Origin: Rubripirellula sp.
Lineage (GTDB): Bacteria; Planctomycetota; Planctomycetia; Pirellulales; Pirellulaceae
DNA: 41,031 nt
Direction of reading: 5' to 3'
NCBI GenBank assembly: GCA_029245125.1
Contig: JAQWPZ010000116.1
Coordinates: 1-41,031, forward strand
Part shown: positions 8,130 through 17,602 of the stretch, piece by piece
How the letters are laid out: each line of letters starts with the position of its first letter
How positions within the stretch are numbered: the stretch's first letter is position 1
The notes under the pieces: generated by a model
Told to the model about the DNA's origin: nothing
Databases searched by the model: none
What the model saw: only the letters and a program-made list of their open reading frames with translations
Position numbers and translations under genes: made by a program

Positions 8130-10597
8130 TACTTTTCATTCCCAACAGAACCTGTCGACTGAATAAATGCGAGCAGGTCGAATATTTCTTCTACCGAATA
8201 CGTATCCAACAGACCAGTTGGCATCGTTGATACTTCGGCAACTCGACGTTGCTGAACCGCAGACTTCTCGATCGTCTCAATATTGTCGGGCTTGAGCAGA
8301 TTGGGCAGCAACAGAATCTGATTGTCTGTTTCTTTAATTACCAGTCCGGTTCGCAAACGACCATCGTCGGCCAGAATCATCTGCGTTTGGTACTCCTTAT
8401 GAATCTCAGCGGACGGCTTGACGATTTGCTGTAACAACTTGGAACCTCGAAATCGTTTGGTGACCTCGGTCAGGTCTGGGCCGAGCTTTTTCTCACCTCT
8501 ACCGATATTGTGACAGCGACTGCAGGTCGACTGTTCAAAAACGCGTTCCCCCCGCTCAAGGTTGCGCTGCCCCAGGTTGTCTGGTGCATTACCAAAGTAA
8601 TGGTGTTGCCACTTCTTGATGAATCGCCGTTTTACCGGCGTTTCGCTGCTGGCGACATGCTCAAGAACTCGTATAAACATTTCTCCGTCGCGAGCACGTG
8701 ATGGATTTGCTTTGCGAAACTCGTTCCACAGCTTCCCAACAAGACCACGGTTTTGAGCGGGTATTTCGGACATTCTTTTGTCAACGTACTTTTGATGCGG
8801 CATGGTTCGATAGGCGGCCGGGATCTCGACCTTGTCGATCTTTGCGAACAATGCTGCATTGTCTCGTTTCACCGGACGACTTGTCTTTGCCGCAGTGGCG
8901 AGGTTGCCGATGTCGTGATTTCCATCATAAGTTTTTGGAGTTAGCTTTATTCCACCCCCGGTGGGCAATGTCTTTGGAAGTGAAATGCGAATGACAGCCC
9001 CAACACCACGTTCCATGTGTCGGGCAGGTCCGGACGTGCTGGTCCAGACGTTGCCATCGTCGTCGAACTCAATTTCGCGAGTGTAGGAGACCCGGTTTGG
9101 CAAACGGTACTCAACCAGCGTTTCACTTCTGGGATCAAAGCGGTTGATCGTATCGTTACCAGTTCCACAAATCCAAACGATGCCATCCTTGTCGACATTC
9201 AAGGCATACGGAATCTGGTTCTCAGCGTCCGGTAGATCGTAGACCGTCCACGATTCGGTCCGCGGGTCAAACTTCCCAAAGACGCCAGAACCAAAGCCTG
9301 GCACCCATACCATTCCATCAGGCGCAACATGCAAACGTCGTGGTCCACGGAATGGTGGATTCCATTCCTTGATGTCACCATCTTCCTTCGTGGGATCGAT
9401 GCGGCCGATTCGATTCCCGTTTAATTTGGAGTACCAAATCATGCCGTCGATCGGCGAGTAATCCAAACCATACGGAGTAATCCCACGCGATTCACCTCGT
9501 CCGGCACCGATCGCCTGACCAGCCGTCAATAGCTTGTACTCTTTCACCACGTGTGTGTCAGGATGCAATGAAAAGCAAGAATTGGAACCAGCATCGGTGT
9601 ACCAGATCAAACCTTCGGGGTCATTGGGATTGATTCGCAGTGTGTGTGGGTAGTCCCCGCGTTTCCTTGGCGCTTCAGCGCTGCTGTAGACCTCAAACTC
9701 TCCTGTCTCGATGTCATACCGTGTCATCTGGCCACTGGCGCACATTGTCGTCCACAAACTCCCATCATTTGCGGTTTCGATCGAGTGAGGCGCATGGGAC
9801 CCGCGTGGAAAGTTGATGGCTGTCTGATCGCCGGTTTTTGGATCTAAGGCAATCATCCGACCACGACTGATGTTGACCGCATAAACCCGCCCGTCTCGCC
9901 CAATTTCAAGATCATGAAAGGAACCCTGCAGCGGCTTGTCCATCTCCCACATCGTGATCGTTGCCGAGGTCGCCATTCCAGTCGGTGCAGGCGGCGGAAC
10001 AAAGGAGGGCCAGTTGTCCACCGCATCATCTTTATAGGTGTTCATCAAACGTTCGATGATGGTGTCTTGGGTATGTGGATACAGCCCCCCAAACCCATCC
10101 ATCCGCCGCAACATCGTTTCCCAGTCAACGGGTTTCTCCGGGGTACGAAACCCAAGTGTTCCCAGCTGATGACAATAAGAGCACATCATCTTGAAATTCA
10201 ACTTATCGCGTGGATCATCGAAGGCGAGCATATTGAACGCGCTGCTCGCAGGTCGTTGTATTTCCAACTCTTCACCAACAGCCGGATGCGTTTCAATCAG
10301 CATGTCATCGGTGCCGACTGAGATACCGCTGCTCCACTCGTCCGCGAGCCCCATCAATCGCGCACGAATATTGTGGTCCACATCTCTTAATCCATTGATT
10401 TCAAACGCCCCGTCATTCTGCGAAAAAACGGAGATCCATTTCCGATGCTCATCGTCGATTGCCGACACCATTACGCCTTCGATCGGCTTGCCTGACTGGT
10501 CAACGACTCTGCCAGATATCGTTGCCGCTTGGATTGAACCAACGGATAAAAAAAGTGCGAGAGCAAATGCGACAGGGCAGAAGAATGACTGTTTCAT
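8129..10597 (-). CDS. Lyase-like (streptogramin lyase/NHL) propeller protein with carboxypeptidase-regulatory domain and two heme motifs
   Basis: 822 residues from the ATG at 10597. A signal peptide (1-24) is followed by a carboxypeptidase-regulatory-like beta-sandwich (about 25-100) and a CxxCH motif at 139-143 (CSYCH). A six-bladed propeller resembling virginiamycin B lyase/SMP-30 repeats spans about 205-560, with repeated GLIWYTD, GMIWYSK, GMVWVPG and GIVWICG blades. A 70-residue module (583-652) is shared with the gene upstream. A C-terminal PVC-type heme domain has CSRCH at 692-696 and the typical LGPDLTEV. Antibiotic lyase activity is not implied; this fold is widely reused as an enzyme or binding platform. 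An ATG 30 nt further upstream exists, but the later ATG gives a proper signal peptide. Confidence 0.85.
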   Translation of the reverse strand: MKQSFFCPVAFALALFLSVGSIQAATISGRVVDQSGKPIEGVMVSAIDDEHRKWISVFSQNDGAFEINGLRDVDHNIRARLMGLADEWSSGISVGTDDMLIETHPAVGEELEIQRPASSAFNMLAFDDPRDKLNFKMMCSYCHQLGTLGFRTPEKPVDWETMLRRMDGFGGLYPHTQDTIIERLMNTYKDDAVDNWPSFVPPPAPTGMATSATITMWEMDKPLQGSFHDLEIGRDGRVYAVNISRGRMIALDPKTGDQTAINFPRGSHAPHSIETANDGSLWTTMCASGQMTRYDIETGEFEVYSSAEAPRKRGDYPHTLRINPNDPEGLIWYTDAGSNSCFSLHPDTHVVKEYKLLTAGQAIGAGRGESRGITPYGLDYSPIDGMIWYSKLNGNRIGRIDPTKEDGDIKEWNPPFRGPRRLHVAPDGMVWVPGFGSGVFGKFDPRTESWTVYDLPDAENQIPYALNVDKDGIVWICGTGNDTINRFDPRSETLVEYRLPNRVSYTREIEFDDDGNVWTSTSGPARHMERGVGAVIRISLPKTLPTGGGIKLTPKTYDGNHDIGNLATAAKTSRPVKRDNAALFAKIDKVEIPAAYRTMPHQKYVDKRMSEIPAQNRGLVGKLWNEFRKANPSRARDGEMFIRVLEHVASSETPVKRRFIKKWQHHYFGNAPDNLGQRNLERGERVFEQSTCSRCHNIGRGEKKLGPDLTEVTKRFRGSKLLQQIVKPSAEIHKEYQTQMILADDGRLRTGLVIKETDNQILLLPNLLKPDNIETIEKSAVQQRRVAEVSTMPTGLLDTYSVEEIFDLLAFIQSTGSVGNEK

Positions 10598-10737
10598 CAA
10601 GTTTTTTTCCAGTTCGATTTGCATCATCGCGAAGGTGTGTAAAAAAACCGTTCAAGAGTTTCGTCGATCCCAACCGGCAAGCCGTGGCAACGTCTTCCCA
10701 TGTAAAACCGATCATTTCGACCAATCGTGGACAGGAA

Positions 10738-13700
10738 TCATTTTGCTTCCTTCACCTGCAGAGTGTCGAGCACCTCTGCCGTTAGCACCAGTTCCCGAAA
10801 ACGTTCATCCGATACATCATCGAGCAACTGCAAAAATGCGATGAGGTCCAAAACATCCTCTGCGTTCAATCGCATGACGGAGTACTCGTCGCTGACTCCG
10901 TCCGCTGCTCCCGATTTTTTCAAACGCGACATTTCGAGCTTTCGGCGAAGGGCAAGCTGCAAATCAACTTTGCGTTGACCAGTGTTCCGCAGCGACGATG
11001 TGAGCGTCGCCTTGCCGTCGCTGGTGACGACGTGCGACCTGCCATCAGTGAAATCGGAAATTGCGTGACAGGCGGAACAGTTACCGACACTGGCCGTTCC
11101 CTCATATCGAAGAAACGTTTTGAATCCTTTGTACGCTTGGAGATTCATCCCGGGAGGTGCCTTTAGCAGAATTCGACCTTCTTGGTTCGCGAGACGGCCA
11201 AAGACACGTCCTGCAAAATCATCCGCAGTTTCCTCGTCGTACCGCTCATCCGGCAGTCGGTTCAAATACCAAAAAGCATCGAAGACAGACCGCTTGGCTG
11301 TGGAGAGTCGATGAATACGCATTTTCTGTTCGATTGTTGTTGGCTCGGCATCCAGAGCCTTGGCGTTGCCACTATCCTCGATGCAATAAAGCGACTTTCT
11401 CCCTCGCAACAGGATCTGGGATCCGATGATCGCTGGCGAAGCATTGAATTGGTCAGCAAGCTTATTGGTAGTTAAAACTTCCAACTCATCCGCATGCTTG
11501 ATTACAAGCGTCGTCCCATCTCGTCCCGTAAAGTAGACACGACCGTCGGCACCAACCGGCGACGAATAGATGTTGGAGATTCCAGAGAGACGCGAACGCT
11601 GGATAACAGCGTCGCCATTCTCCGAATTAATCGCTGACAGGATCCCCTGATTCGATTGTGTGAAATACAGGCGATCCTCGTATAGGACCGGCGATGGCAC
11701 ATACGGCGTTCCTTTTTCGATCGACCAGCGAATGCTTTCAGAACCAGAAATGTCGCCCTTGGCATCCAGCGGCAGCGCCAGCAATGAGTATCCTTCGTAC
11801 CCGCTCATGCAGTAGACGACGTCGCCTTTCACGACCGGGCATGGCGTCACATTTCCGGTCAAGCCACCGCACTGCCAAAGAACGTCTCCCGTGTCGAGAT
11901 CGTAGCTTCGAACAAGTTTCGACGCGGCAGTGATAACCTGAGTTCTTCCACTATGTTCAACGACAAGAGGTGTCGCCCAGGCATTCGGTTCGTCCCGGTT
12001 CTTCTTCCACAACGTGCCACCGGTCTTCGCATCGAGCACTTCAATCGTCGATTGACGCGATTGGTCACGGAGAATGACAAGACGCTCCTTGTGGACGACT
12101 GGTGAACAACCTTCACCCAAACTGGCTCCGATGTAAGCTTTGCCCAATTGTCGTTCCCACAATTTCTTTCCATCAAGATCAAAGCAGTGCAAGCCTGCAG
12201 ACCCGAACCAACAGTAGAGCCGACTGCCGTCTGTGGTCGGTGAGGCCGATGCAAAGTCGGCGTCGTTGTGTGTGCCCTCATGCGGCACGTGCTCGCTTGC
12301 TGTTTGCCGCCACAATTCTTTACCAGTATTTCGGTCAAGACAAAGAACCTCAAACCGATAAATCGTATTCGGATGCGTGATCCCGAAGACACGCTTTGGC
12401 TGATCTTCTGGCTTTGGCAAAGATGGATCAACGCGACCCGTATCGATTGCTGTCAACAAAAAGACCTTATCGCCCCAGACAATCGGTGACGCGTTACCTT
12501 TGCCCTCAATCGCAACCTTCCACTTGATGTTGCGATCCTCACTCCACTCCAGCGGCGGCTTCGCTGTGCGACTCACTCCGCTGGCATGCGGACCTCGCCA
12601 TTGATGCCAGTGCATCCCTTTGGGATCGATCTCCGAAACGACCGAGCCACTCTTTGACCGTGGCTGCAATGACCCAGATCGAGGTGTCGACGATGGGACC
12701 TGTGGCTTAGCCGGTACATCCGCAGCAAAGTTCTCGCCGGCAGCCACATATTCGAGAATTCTGACAAATGACATGCCCGCATTTTGCATTTCCGGGTGAA
12801 TCCGACGCGCCTCTTTCCAAAGCTTACCGACTCGGCCCCGCTGTGCCGATTGAATGGAACTCATTCGGGCATCGACATACGCTTGATGTTGGCTTGGATC
12901 GTATCCCGCCGGCAAAGTCGCTTGATCGATCTTGGTCAATAACCTCTCCAACTCGACATCGTCGCCAACCGGCGTGGAATTTGAATTTGCTGCAGAGAAA
13001 CCGGCTGCAGAGAAACCATTCGCTGGGGAACCAGTCGTGGCGGGCTCGACCGGTTCCCAAGTAGGTGCCTCCTGCAGTACGCGAGCGTTGATCGCCAACA
13101 GTTGTTCTGTCAAACGCTTGGTCATCTCGGGATAATGCTTGGCAATGTCTTTCTGCTGGCCAGGATCGGTCGACAGATCGTAAAGCTGGAATCGCGTGAT
13201 ACCTCCTGAACCGGCCTTAATCTGCGGAATCCATGCTTCCTGAAAGGTGTTCAGCATGACAAACCGGCTTCGCAAACGCTTCCACTCAGCGGTTTTGATT
13301 TCACCGTTCCACGCTTCATGCAAAAGTTCTGACCGCGACAGTTTGCGGTCATACTTTTCCTCTAGGATGACTCGCATGTCAGCCATGACCGCCTGGATCG
13401 AATTCTCGTCCTTCGGATACTCCTTGTCTCGCTTCCCGACCAGTGAGTATTTGCCCTCGCGAATCGCCACGACGGGCTGACTCAAGGGAGAATGCCAGGT
13501 GAGAGGCTGGTGACGCTTGACGCCGGCACGATTACTGGTCGCACCACTGGTCGCATCACTGGTCAACAGCGGTGAGAGATCTGTTCCATCGAGATGCACA
13601 TTGCTCGGCTTCTCGACTCCAACCAATCCGCAAATCGTGGGCAAAAGATCGACAGCTCCGGCGGGCGTACTTTCAACACGGCCTCCCTTGATCCCGTTTG

Positions 13701-14622
13701 GCCAGTGAATGATTCCGGGCGTGCGAGTCCCACCTTCCATCAGTGATCCTTTACCGGCGTGTAGGTTGCCGTTTCGCTCCTGGCGATAGCTGCCGTGATC
13801 TGATGTATAGATGATGATCGTGTTGTCGAGCGAACCGATCTGATCAAGCTTCTTGACCAGGCGAGCAATGGCTCGATCGGTGTTGTCGATCGTCGCAGAG
13901 TAAATGGCAGCGGGATCGTTGAGTTCGCCGTACTGCCTGACGATGTCATCCGGAGCCGCCAACGGCGCATGCGGCTCATGAAACCAGATATTCAGAAAGA
14001 ACGGCTTATCGCCATCACGCTTTTCATCCAGCCAGGTAATCGCTTCGTCGACGACGAGTTGGCAGGCGTAACCTTTTAACTCACCAACACGTTTTCGGTT
14101 CCGCCAAAAGTTTTTCGGATTGTGGTGACTTGGTGCGGCGTTCAAATCGGTCGCAAACCAGTAGTCAAATCCGTGTTCGTCGATCCACGGCTTCTTCATT
14201 CCGCGAAATGGTGTTCCCAGATGCCACTTACCGAGATGAACGGTGGCGTAACCGTTCGCTTTCAGCTGTTCAGCGATCGTCACTTCGCTTTCGAGCAGGT
14301 GCATGTTGTGAATGTGGTCTTGAATGACCGTGTAGACACCTGTCCTCAAATGATGCCGACCAGTGAGCAGTGTGGCTCTTGCTGTCGAACAGACCGGTGC
14401 TCCCGAATGAAAGTCCGTGAAGCGAACTCCTTCCGCCGCCAACTTGTCCAGCGCAGGCGTCTTCACCGGACCACCGTCGCAACCAATGTCCTTTGAACCG
14501 AGGTCATCAGCCAACAAGATCACAATGTTTGGTCGCTGCTCAGCCGCCTCTGCGACCAGCGCCGCCAGCCAAAAGACACTGCAGCAAAGTAGAGTCGTTC
14601 GTCGCATTGAATACTTGCTCAT
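10738..14622 (-). CDS. Sulfatase - PQQ-like propeller - cytochrome c fusion protein
   Basis: 1294 residues. After a signal peptide (about 6-26) comes a complete sulfatase domain (about 29-510): ADD metal ligands at 38-40, active-site segment CSTAR at 78-82, HLGKWHLG at 129-136 and a later TSDHG. A linker leads to a 70-residue module (561-630) also found in the next gene, then a PQQ-like/BamB-like propeller (about 672-1110; blades with GKELWRQ, GKKLWERQ and GDVLWQC), and a C-terminal segment with one heme motif CSACH (1182-1186). The active-site motif has Thr where the canonical CxPxR has Pro, so maturation to formylglycine is uncertain. The start at 14622 leaves a 14-nt gap after the upstream sulfatase stop; longer in-frame starts overlap that gene. 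Sulfate ester hydrolysis is inferred, and the role of the heme is unknown. Confidence 0.85.
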   Translation of the reverse strand: MSKYSMRRTTLLCCSVFWLAALVAEAAEQRPNIVILLADDLGSKDIGCDGGPVKTPALDKLAAEGVRFTDFHSGAPVCSTARATLLTGRHHLRTGVYTVIQDHIHNMHLLESEVTIAEQLKANGYATVHLGKWHLGTPFRGMKKPWIDEHGFDYWFATDLNAAPSHHNPKNFWRNRKRVGELKGYACQLVVDEAITWLDEKRDGDKPFFLNIWFHEPHAPLAAPDDIVRQYGELNDPAAIYSATIDNTDRAIARLVKKLDQIGSLDNTIIIYTSDHGSYRQERNGNLHAGKGSLMEGGTRTPGIIHWPNGIKGGRVESTPAGAVDLLPTICGLVGVEKPSNVHLDGTDLSPLLTSDATSGATSNRAGVKRHQPLTWHSPLSQPVVAIREGKYSLVGKRDKEYPKDENSIQAVMADMRVILEEKYDRKLSRSELLHEAWNGEIKTAEWKRLRSRFVMLNTFQEAWIPQIKAGSGGITRFQLYDLSTDPGQQKDIAKHYPEMTKRLTEQLLAINARVLQEAPTWEPVEPATTGSPANGFSAAGFSAANSNSTPVGDDVELERLLTKIDQATLPAGYDPSQHQAYVDARMSSIQSAQRGRVGKLWKEARRIHPEMQNAGMSFVRILEYVAAGENFAADVPAKPQVPSSTPRSGSLQPRSKSGSVVSEIDPKGMHWHQWRGPHASGVSRTAKPPLEWSEDRNIKWKVAIEGKGNASPIVWGDKVFLLTAIDTGRVDPSLPKPEDQPKRVFGITHPNTIYRFEVLCLDRNTGKELWRQTASEHVPHEGTHNDADFASASPTTDGSRLYCWFGSAGLHCFDLDGKKLWERQLGKAYIGASLGEGCSPVVHKERLVILRDQSRQSTIEVLDAKTGGTLWKKNRDEPNAWATPLVVEHSGRTQVITAASKLVRSYDLDTGDVLWQCGGLTGNVTPCPVVKGDVVYCMSGYEGYSLLALPLDAKGDISGSESIRWSIEKGTPYVPSPVLYEDRLYFTQSNQGILSAINSENGDAVIQRSRLSGISNIYSSPVGADGRVYFTGRDGTTLVIKHADELEVLTTNKLADQFNASPAIIGSQILLRGRKSLYCIEDSGNAKALDAEPTTIEQKMRIHRLSTAKRSVFDAFWYLNRLPDERYDEETADDFAGRVFGRLANQEGRILLKAPPGMNLQAYKGFKTFLRYEGTASVGNCSACHAISDFTDGRSHVVTSDGKATLTSSLRNTGQRKVDLQLALRRKLEMSRLKKSGAADGVSDEYSVMRLNAEDVLDLIAFLQLLDDVSDERFRELVLTAEVLDTLQVKEAK

Positions 14623-14636
14623 CTGTTTGCCGGAAC

Positions 14637-16193
14637 TCACTTGGACTCTGCACGGAAATGTTGCGCATTCGACTTGGGCAGCCACTTTCGAAGTTTGTTT
14701 TTTACATCCGTATGCGCAGGACTTTCTGCTAAGTTGCGCCACTGGTTAGGGTCAGCTTGCATATCGTACAACTCTTCTCCACCATCGGAGTAATGAATGT
14801 AATGGTAGCGCGTCGAGCGAACCGCATGATTCATCCCGTACCAGTGGGGTGAATGTGTGATGATTGCTGGATACGGCCAGTCGACATTGGGGTCGTTGAT
14901 GAGCGGCACGAGGCTGCGCCCATCGAGCTCTGGTCGTTCTGGCAAACCGCATAACTGGATCAATGTTGGATAGAGATCGACGAGGCTGACGGGGTTTTTG
15001 CAAATCATTCCCTTTGCTGGCGTGCCAGATGGCAAGGTGCCCGGTGCATCAATAATCAGCGGCGTCCGCGTTGTTTGCTCCCAGAGCGCCGACTTGGCAA
15101 TTTTCTTTTCGCCCACGTCGTAACCATGATCACCCCATAGGACAACAATGGTGTTGTCTCGGTAACGGCTCTTCTCCAATGCATCAAGCACAAGGCCGAC
15201 GCAGGCGTCCGCGAAGGAATCGGATGCGAGGCAGCCCTGGACAGCTTCCTTCCATTTTCCGCTCTCACGGATGTGCTTGATGTGGCGTTCTCCCATCCGT
15301 TTACCAATCGCGGGAATATCATCGAAATCGTCGGGTCTGTAGGGCGGGAGTTCGATGTCTTCGAGTGGATGCATCTCGAAGAATTTTTTCGGGGCATACC
15401 AGGGAAGATGTGGTAGGTAGATACCACAACCGAGAAAAAAGGGTTTGTCGTGATCTTGCTCAAGAAACTGCGCAGCACCGGCAGCGGTCTTCCAATCTGG
15501 ATTGGCCTCGATCGGTTGCTCGGTTGGCCCCCAGTCGATGAGCCGCGCAAGGATCGGATTGGATTCGAATTTTGGGCGGAGACCGTGTTTGTAACGTTCG
15601 TGCTTTGGTGGCGGGACGGCGCCCGTGCGTGTTGAATAGACATGATCCCACGCACCCGCATCAGAGAATTTCCCGTGTGCCTGATGGTAAAGCTTGCCAC
15701 CGCCCCAAGCGAGATAGCCATGCTGCCGAAAGTACTGCGGCAGCGTCACCCAATCCGCGTACTGCGGCATATCCCGAAACCAATTCCGATTTCCGTAAAT
15801 GCCAGTCGTGGATGGACGAAGCCCCATCATGATCGCTGTTCGTGATGGGCTGCAGAGTGGCGCGGCGCAATAAGCCTGCTCGAACAAGATCCCCTTGCGG
15901 GCAAGCTTGTCAATGTTAGGAGTCTTTGCCTGCGGATGTCCACCGAGACAGCCAACCCAATCGTTTAAATCGTCGACGGCGATGAACAGAACGTTCGGAC
16001 TGCCGATCGTCTCATCGGCGTAGACGCTCTGGCTGCCGAACGAGAATGCGATGAAGAGTGCAAGCGTGGCGAGGCCGGTGCGTTGCATGAAACGCATAAC
16101 GTTCGCGTAACCCACCAAGAGATTCAGGCCTTGACGCGGCCGCAAACCTGCTGGGCTGTCGCTACCGAGCTTGGGCGGTACTCTCGATTTCAT
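14637..16193 (-). CDS. Sulfatase, iduronate-2-sulfatase-like
   Basis: 518 residues from an ATG that overlaps the FecR gene stop (ATGA), which decides the start. The export signal is then internal (about residues 33-59), after a basic N-terminal extension; an in-frame ATG at 16097 would give a conventional signal peptide instead. Sulfatase motifs: AVDDLND (72-78) for metal binding, CSPSR (114-118) for formylglycine formation, and LWGDHGYDVGEKK late in the chain, a pattern typical of iduronate-2-sulfatase-like enzymes. CSPSR is a canonical maturation site, so this enzyme should be active. It is exported and probably removes sulfate from a polysaccharide; the exact substrate cannot be read. Its neighbours are FecR upstream and a second sulfatase fusion 14 nt downstream. 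Confidence 0.92.
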   Translation of the reverse strand: MKSRVPPKLGSDSPAGLRPRQGLNLLVGYANVMRFMQRTGLATLALFIAFSFGSQSVYADETIGSPNVLFIAVDDLNDWVGCLGGHPQAKTPNIDKLARKGILFEQAYCAAPLCSPSRTAIMMGLRPSTTGIYGNRNWFRDMPQYADWVTLPQYFRQHGYLAWGGGKLYHQAHGKFSDAGAWDHVYSTRTGAVPPPKHERYKHGLRPKFESNPILARLIDWGPTEQPIEANPDWKTAAGAAQFLEQDHDKPFFLGCGIYLPHLPWYAPKKFFEMHPLEDIELPPYRPDDFDDIPAIGKRMGERHIKHIRESGKWKEAVQGCLASDSFADACVGLVLDALEKSRYRDNTIVVLWGDHGYDVGEKKIAKSALWEQTTRTPLIIDAPGTLPSGTPAKGMICKNPVSLVDLYPTLIQLCGLPERPELDGRSLVPLINDPNVDWPYPAIITHSPHWYGMNHAVRSTRYHYIHYSDGGEELYDMQADPNQWRNLAESPAHTDVKNKLRKWLPKSNAQHFRAESK

Positions 16194-17602
16194 CTCGTCC
16201 CCTGGATCGGTTGACTCGTTGGAATCAACTCGACTTCGCTGACTTCCAATCCGCTCGGAGTGTCCGTATGGGTAAACACCCAAATGCCATTGAGAACAAG
16301 GTCGTGTGGCGTGGTTGCCAATTCCTCTTTCCGGTCACGAACGCACGGATCGAGCGAAAAGTCGCTGACTTGATAAACGACCTCGAATCGACCGTCTTCG
16401 TCCGGCTGAGAAAGCGGTTGCTTGTTAGTAAGGTCTCCACGGAACTTTCCCGCGAATTCGTTACTGGCATCCGACACCGCGATGCCGAAATAAACGCTGG
16501 CTGGTTTGTTAAGTCGACCGCGAACAACGAACTTCGAATCCGATCTGACCACCACTGGTGGACCATCGGTTCGGGACACTGGAATTCCGAGCAGATACAG
16601 CGTCGTATCGGGGTTTTCCGGCGGTACGAGGGGAATCGCTTTCTGGGCCGCCGCCCGCTGTTCCGTCGCTGGCAACCACTTTCCGTAACTTCCAGGCCGC
16701 AGTTGCAGCTGGCTCTTCCAATGATCCACGGATTCCGGCACCAACTGTGCCGTCAGGTCACCGCCTCCCTCGGCAATCACACGATGCCTTGCCGGAACGT
16801 CAACCTCGCGACCATCGCTCAGACGCCTAACCCGCACCTCACCTTCTGCGACCGTCAGCATGGTCGACGCCTGACTCGCTTCCACGTCGAATTGCGTTCC
16901 CAAAACTTTCAGCAACGTGGATGGAGTGTGGATCAGCATTGGCTTGCCTGCCGGTTGCGGGACGACATTGGCTGAAAAGATACCTACCTTCAGTCGCAGT
17001 TCTTTTTGACCGAGGTCTGAAAAGGTCAGCATGGAAGTTCCTGAAATCATCACCGCCGAACCGTCCTTGAACTGAAGTTCGAACCACGAGTCTGGCGCCA
17101 TCCCTTCAATGGTACCGCCCGCCAACTCCATCCCCACTTTCACATCTCGAACAATTTGCCCGCGGTCGCCAGTCCATATCAACGATCCACTCAACCCGGT
17201 AATTCTGGCAATCGATTCTGAAACGGGACGCTCGGTCGTAAGCTTGCCTGCGTCAGCAAGCTCACTTTCTGGAGAGGCCAGTTGGTAAATCAAACCGGCC
17301 GAAAGTACCACGATGATCGTGGCAGCGACTGCTAACATCAATCGCAAGAACGCAGGCTTCGAAGACAACTGGTGATCCGTATCTGCTCGGATCGCGGCCA
17401 GGACACCTGCATCTTGGTCCACTTGGTCGCTTTCTCGCACCGCTTCGGCGAATTCGGTATCCCACTGAACTTGTTCAACAAACTGCTGCCGCGCCGCAGC
17501 ATTGGTGTCGAGCAGTTCTGCGAGACGTTCTTTACCCGATTCTTCCAACTCGCCGTGCAAATGGCGGTCGATCAGTTCTTCCCAATCATTGCTTTGATTC
17601 AT
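16190..17602 (-). CDS. FecR-domain anti-sigma/sensor protein with C-terminal beta-sandwich
   Basis: 470 residues. The N-terminal cytoplasmic part (1-80) has the acidic helical pattern of planctomycete anti-sigma proteins (NDWEELIDRHLHGELEE). One membrane segment is at about 85-108. The FecR domain follows (about 140-275), with the usual LIHTPSTLLKVLGTQFDVEA core. A C-terminal region (about 330-470) is rich in beta strands (VYFGIAVSDASNEFAGKFRG; LEVSEVELIPT) and looks like a carbohydrate-binding-type sandwich; this last point is inference from pattern only. The ATG overlaps the sigma factor TGA (ATGA), and its own TGA overlaps the sulfatase ATG. The likely job is to hold the sigma factor at the membrane and release it on a signal outside. 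Confidence 0.85.
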   Translation of the reverse strand: MNQSNDWEELIDRHLHGELEESGKERLAELLDTNAAARQQFVEQVQWDTEFAEAVRESDQVDQDAGVLAAIRADTDHQLSSKPAFLRLMLAVAATIIVVLSAGLIYQLASPESELADAGKLTTERPVSESIARITGLSGSLIWTGDRGQIVRDVKVGMELAGGTIEGMAPDSWFELQFKDGSAVMISGTSMLTFSDLGQKELRLKVGIFSANVVPQPAGKPMLIHTPSTLLKVLGTQFDVEASQASTMLTVAEGEVRVRRLSDGREVDVPARHRVIAEGGGDLTAQLVPESVDHWKSQLQLRPGSYGKWLPATEQRAAAQKAIPLVPPENPDTTLYLLGIPVSRTDGPPVVVRSDSKFVVRGRLNKPASVYFGIAVSDASNEFAGKFRGDLTNKQPLSQPDEDGRFEVVYQVSDFSLDPCVRDRKEELATTPHDLVLNGIWVFTHTDTPSGLEVSEVELIPTSQPIQGTR

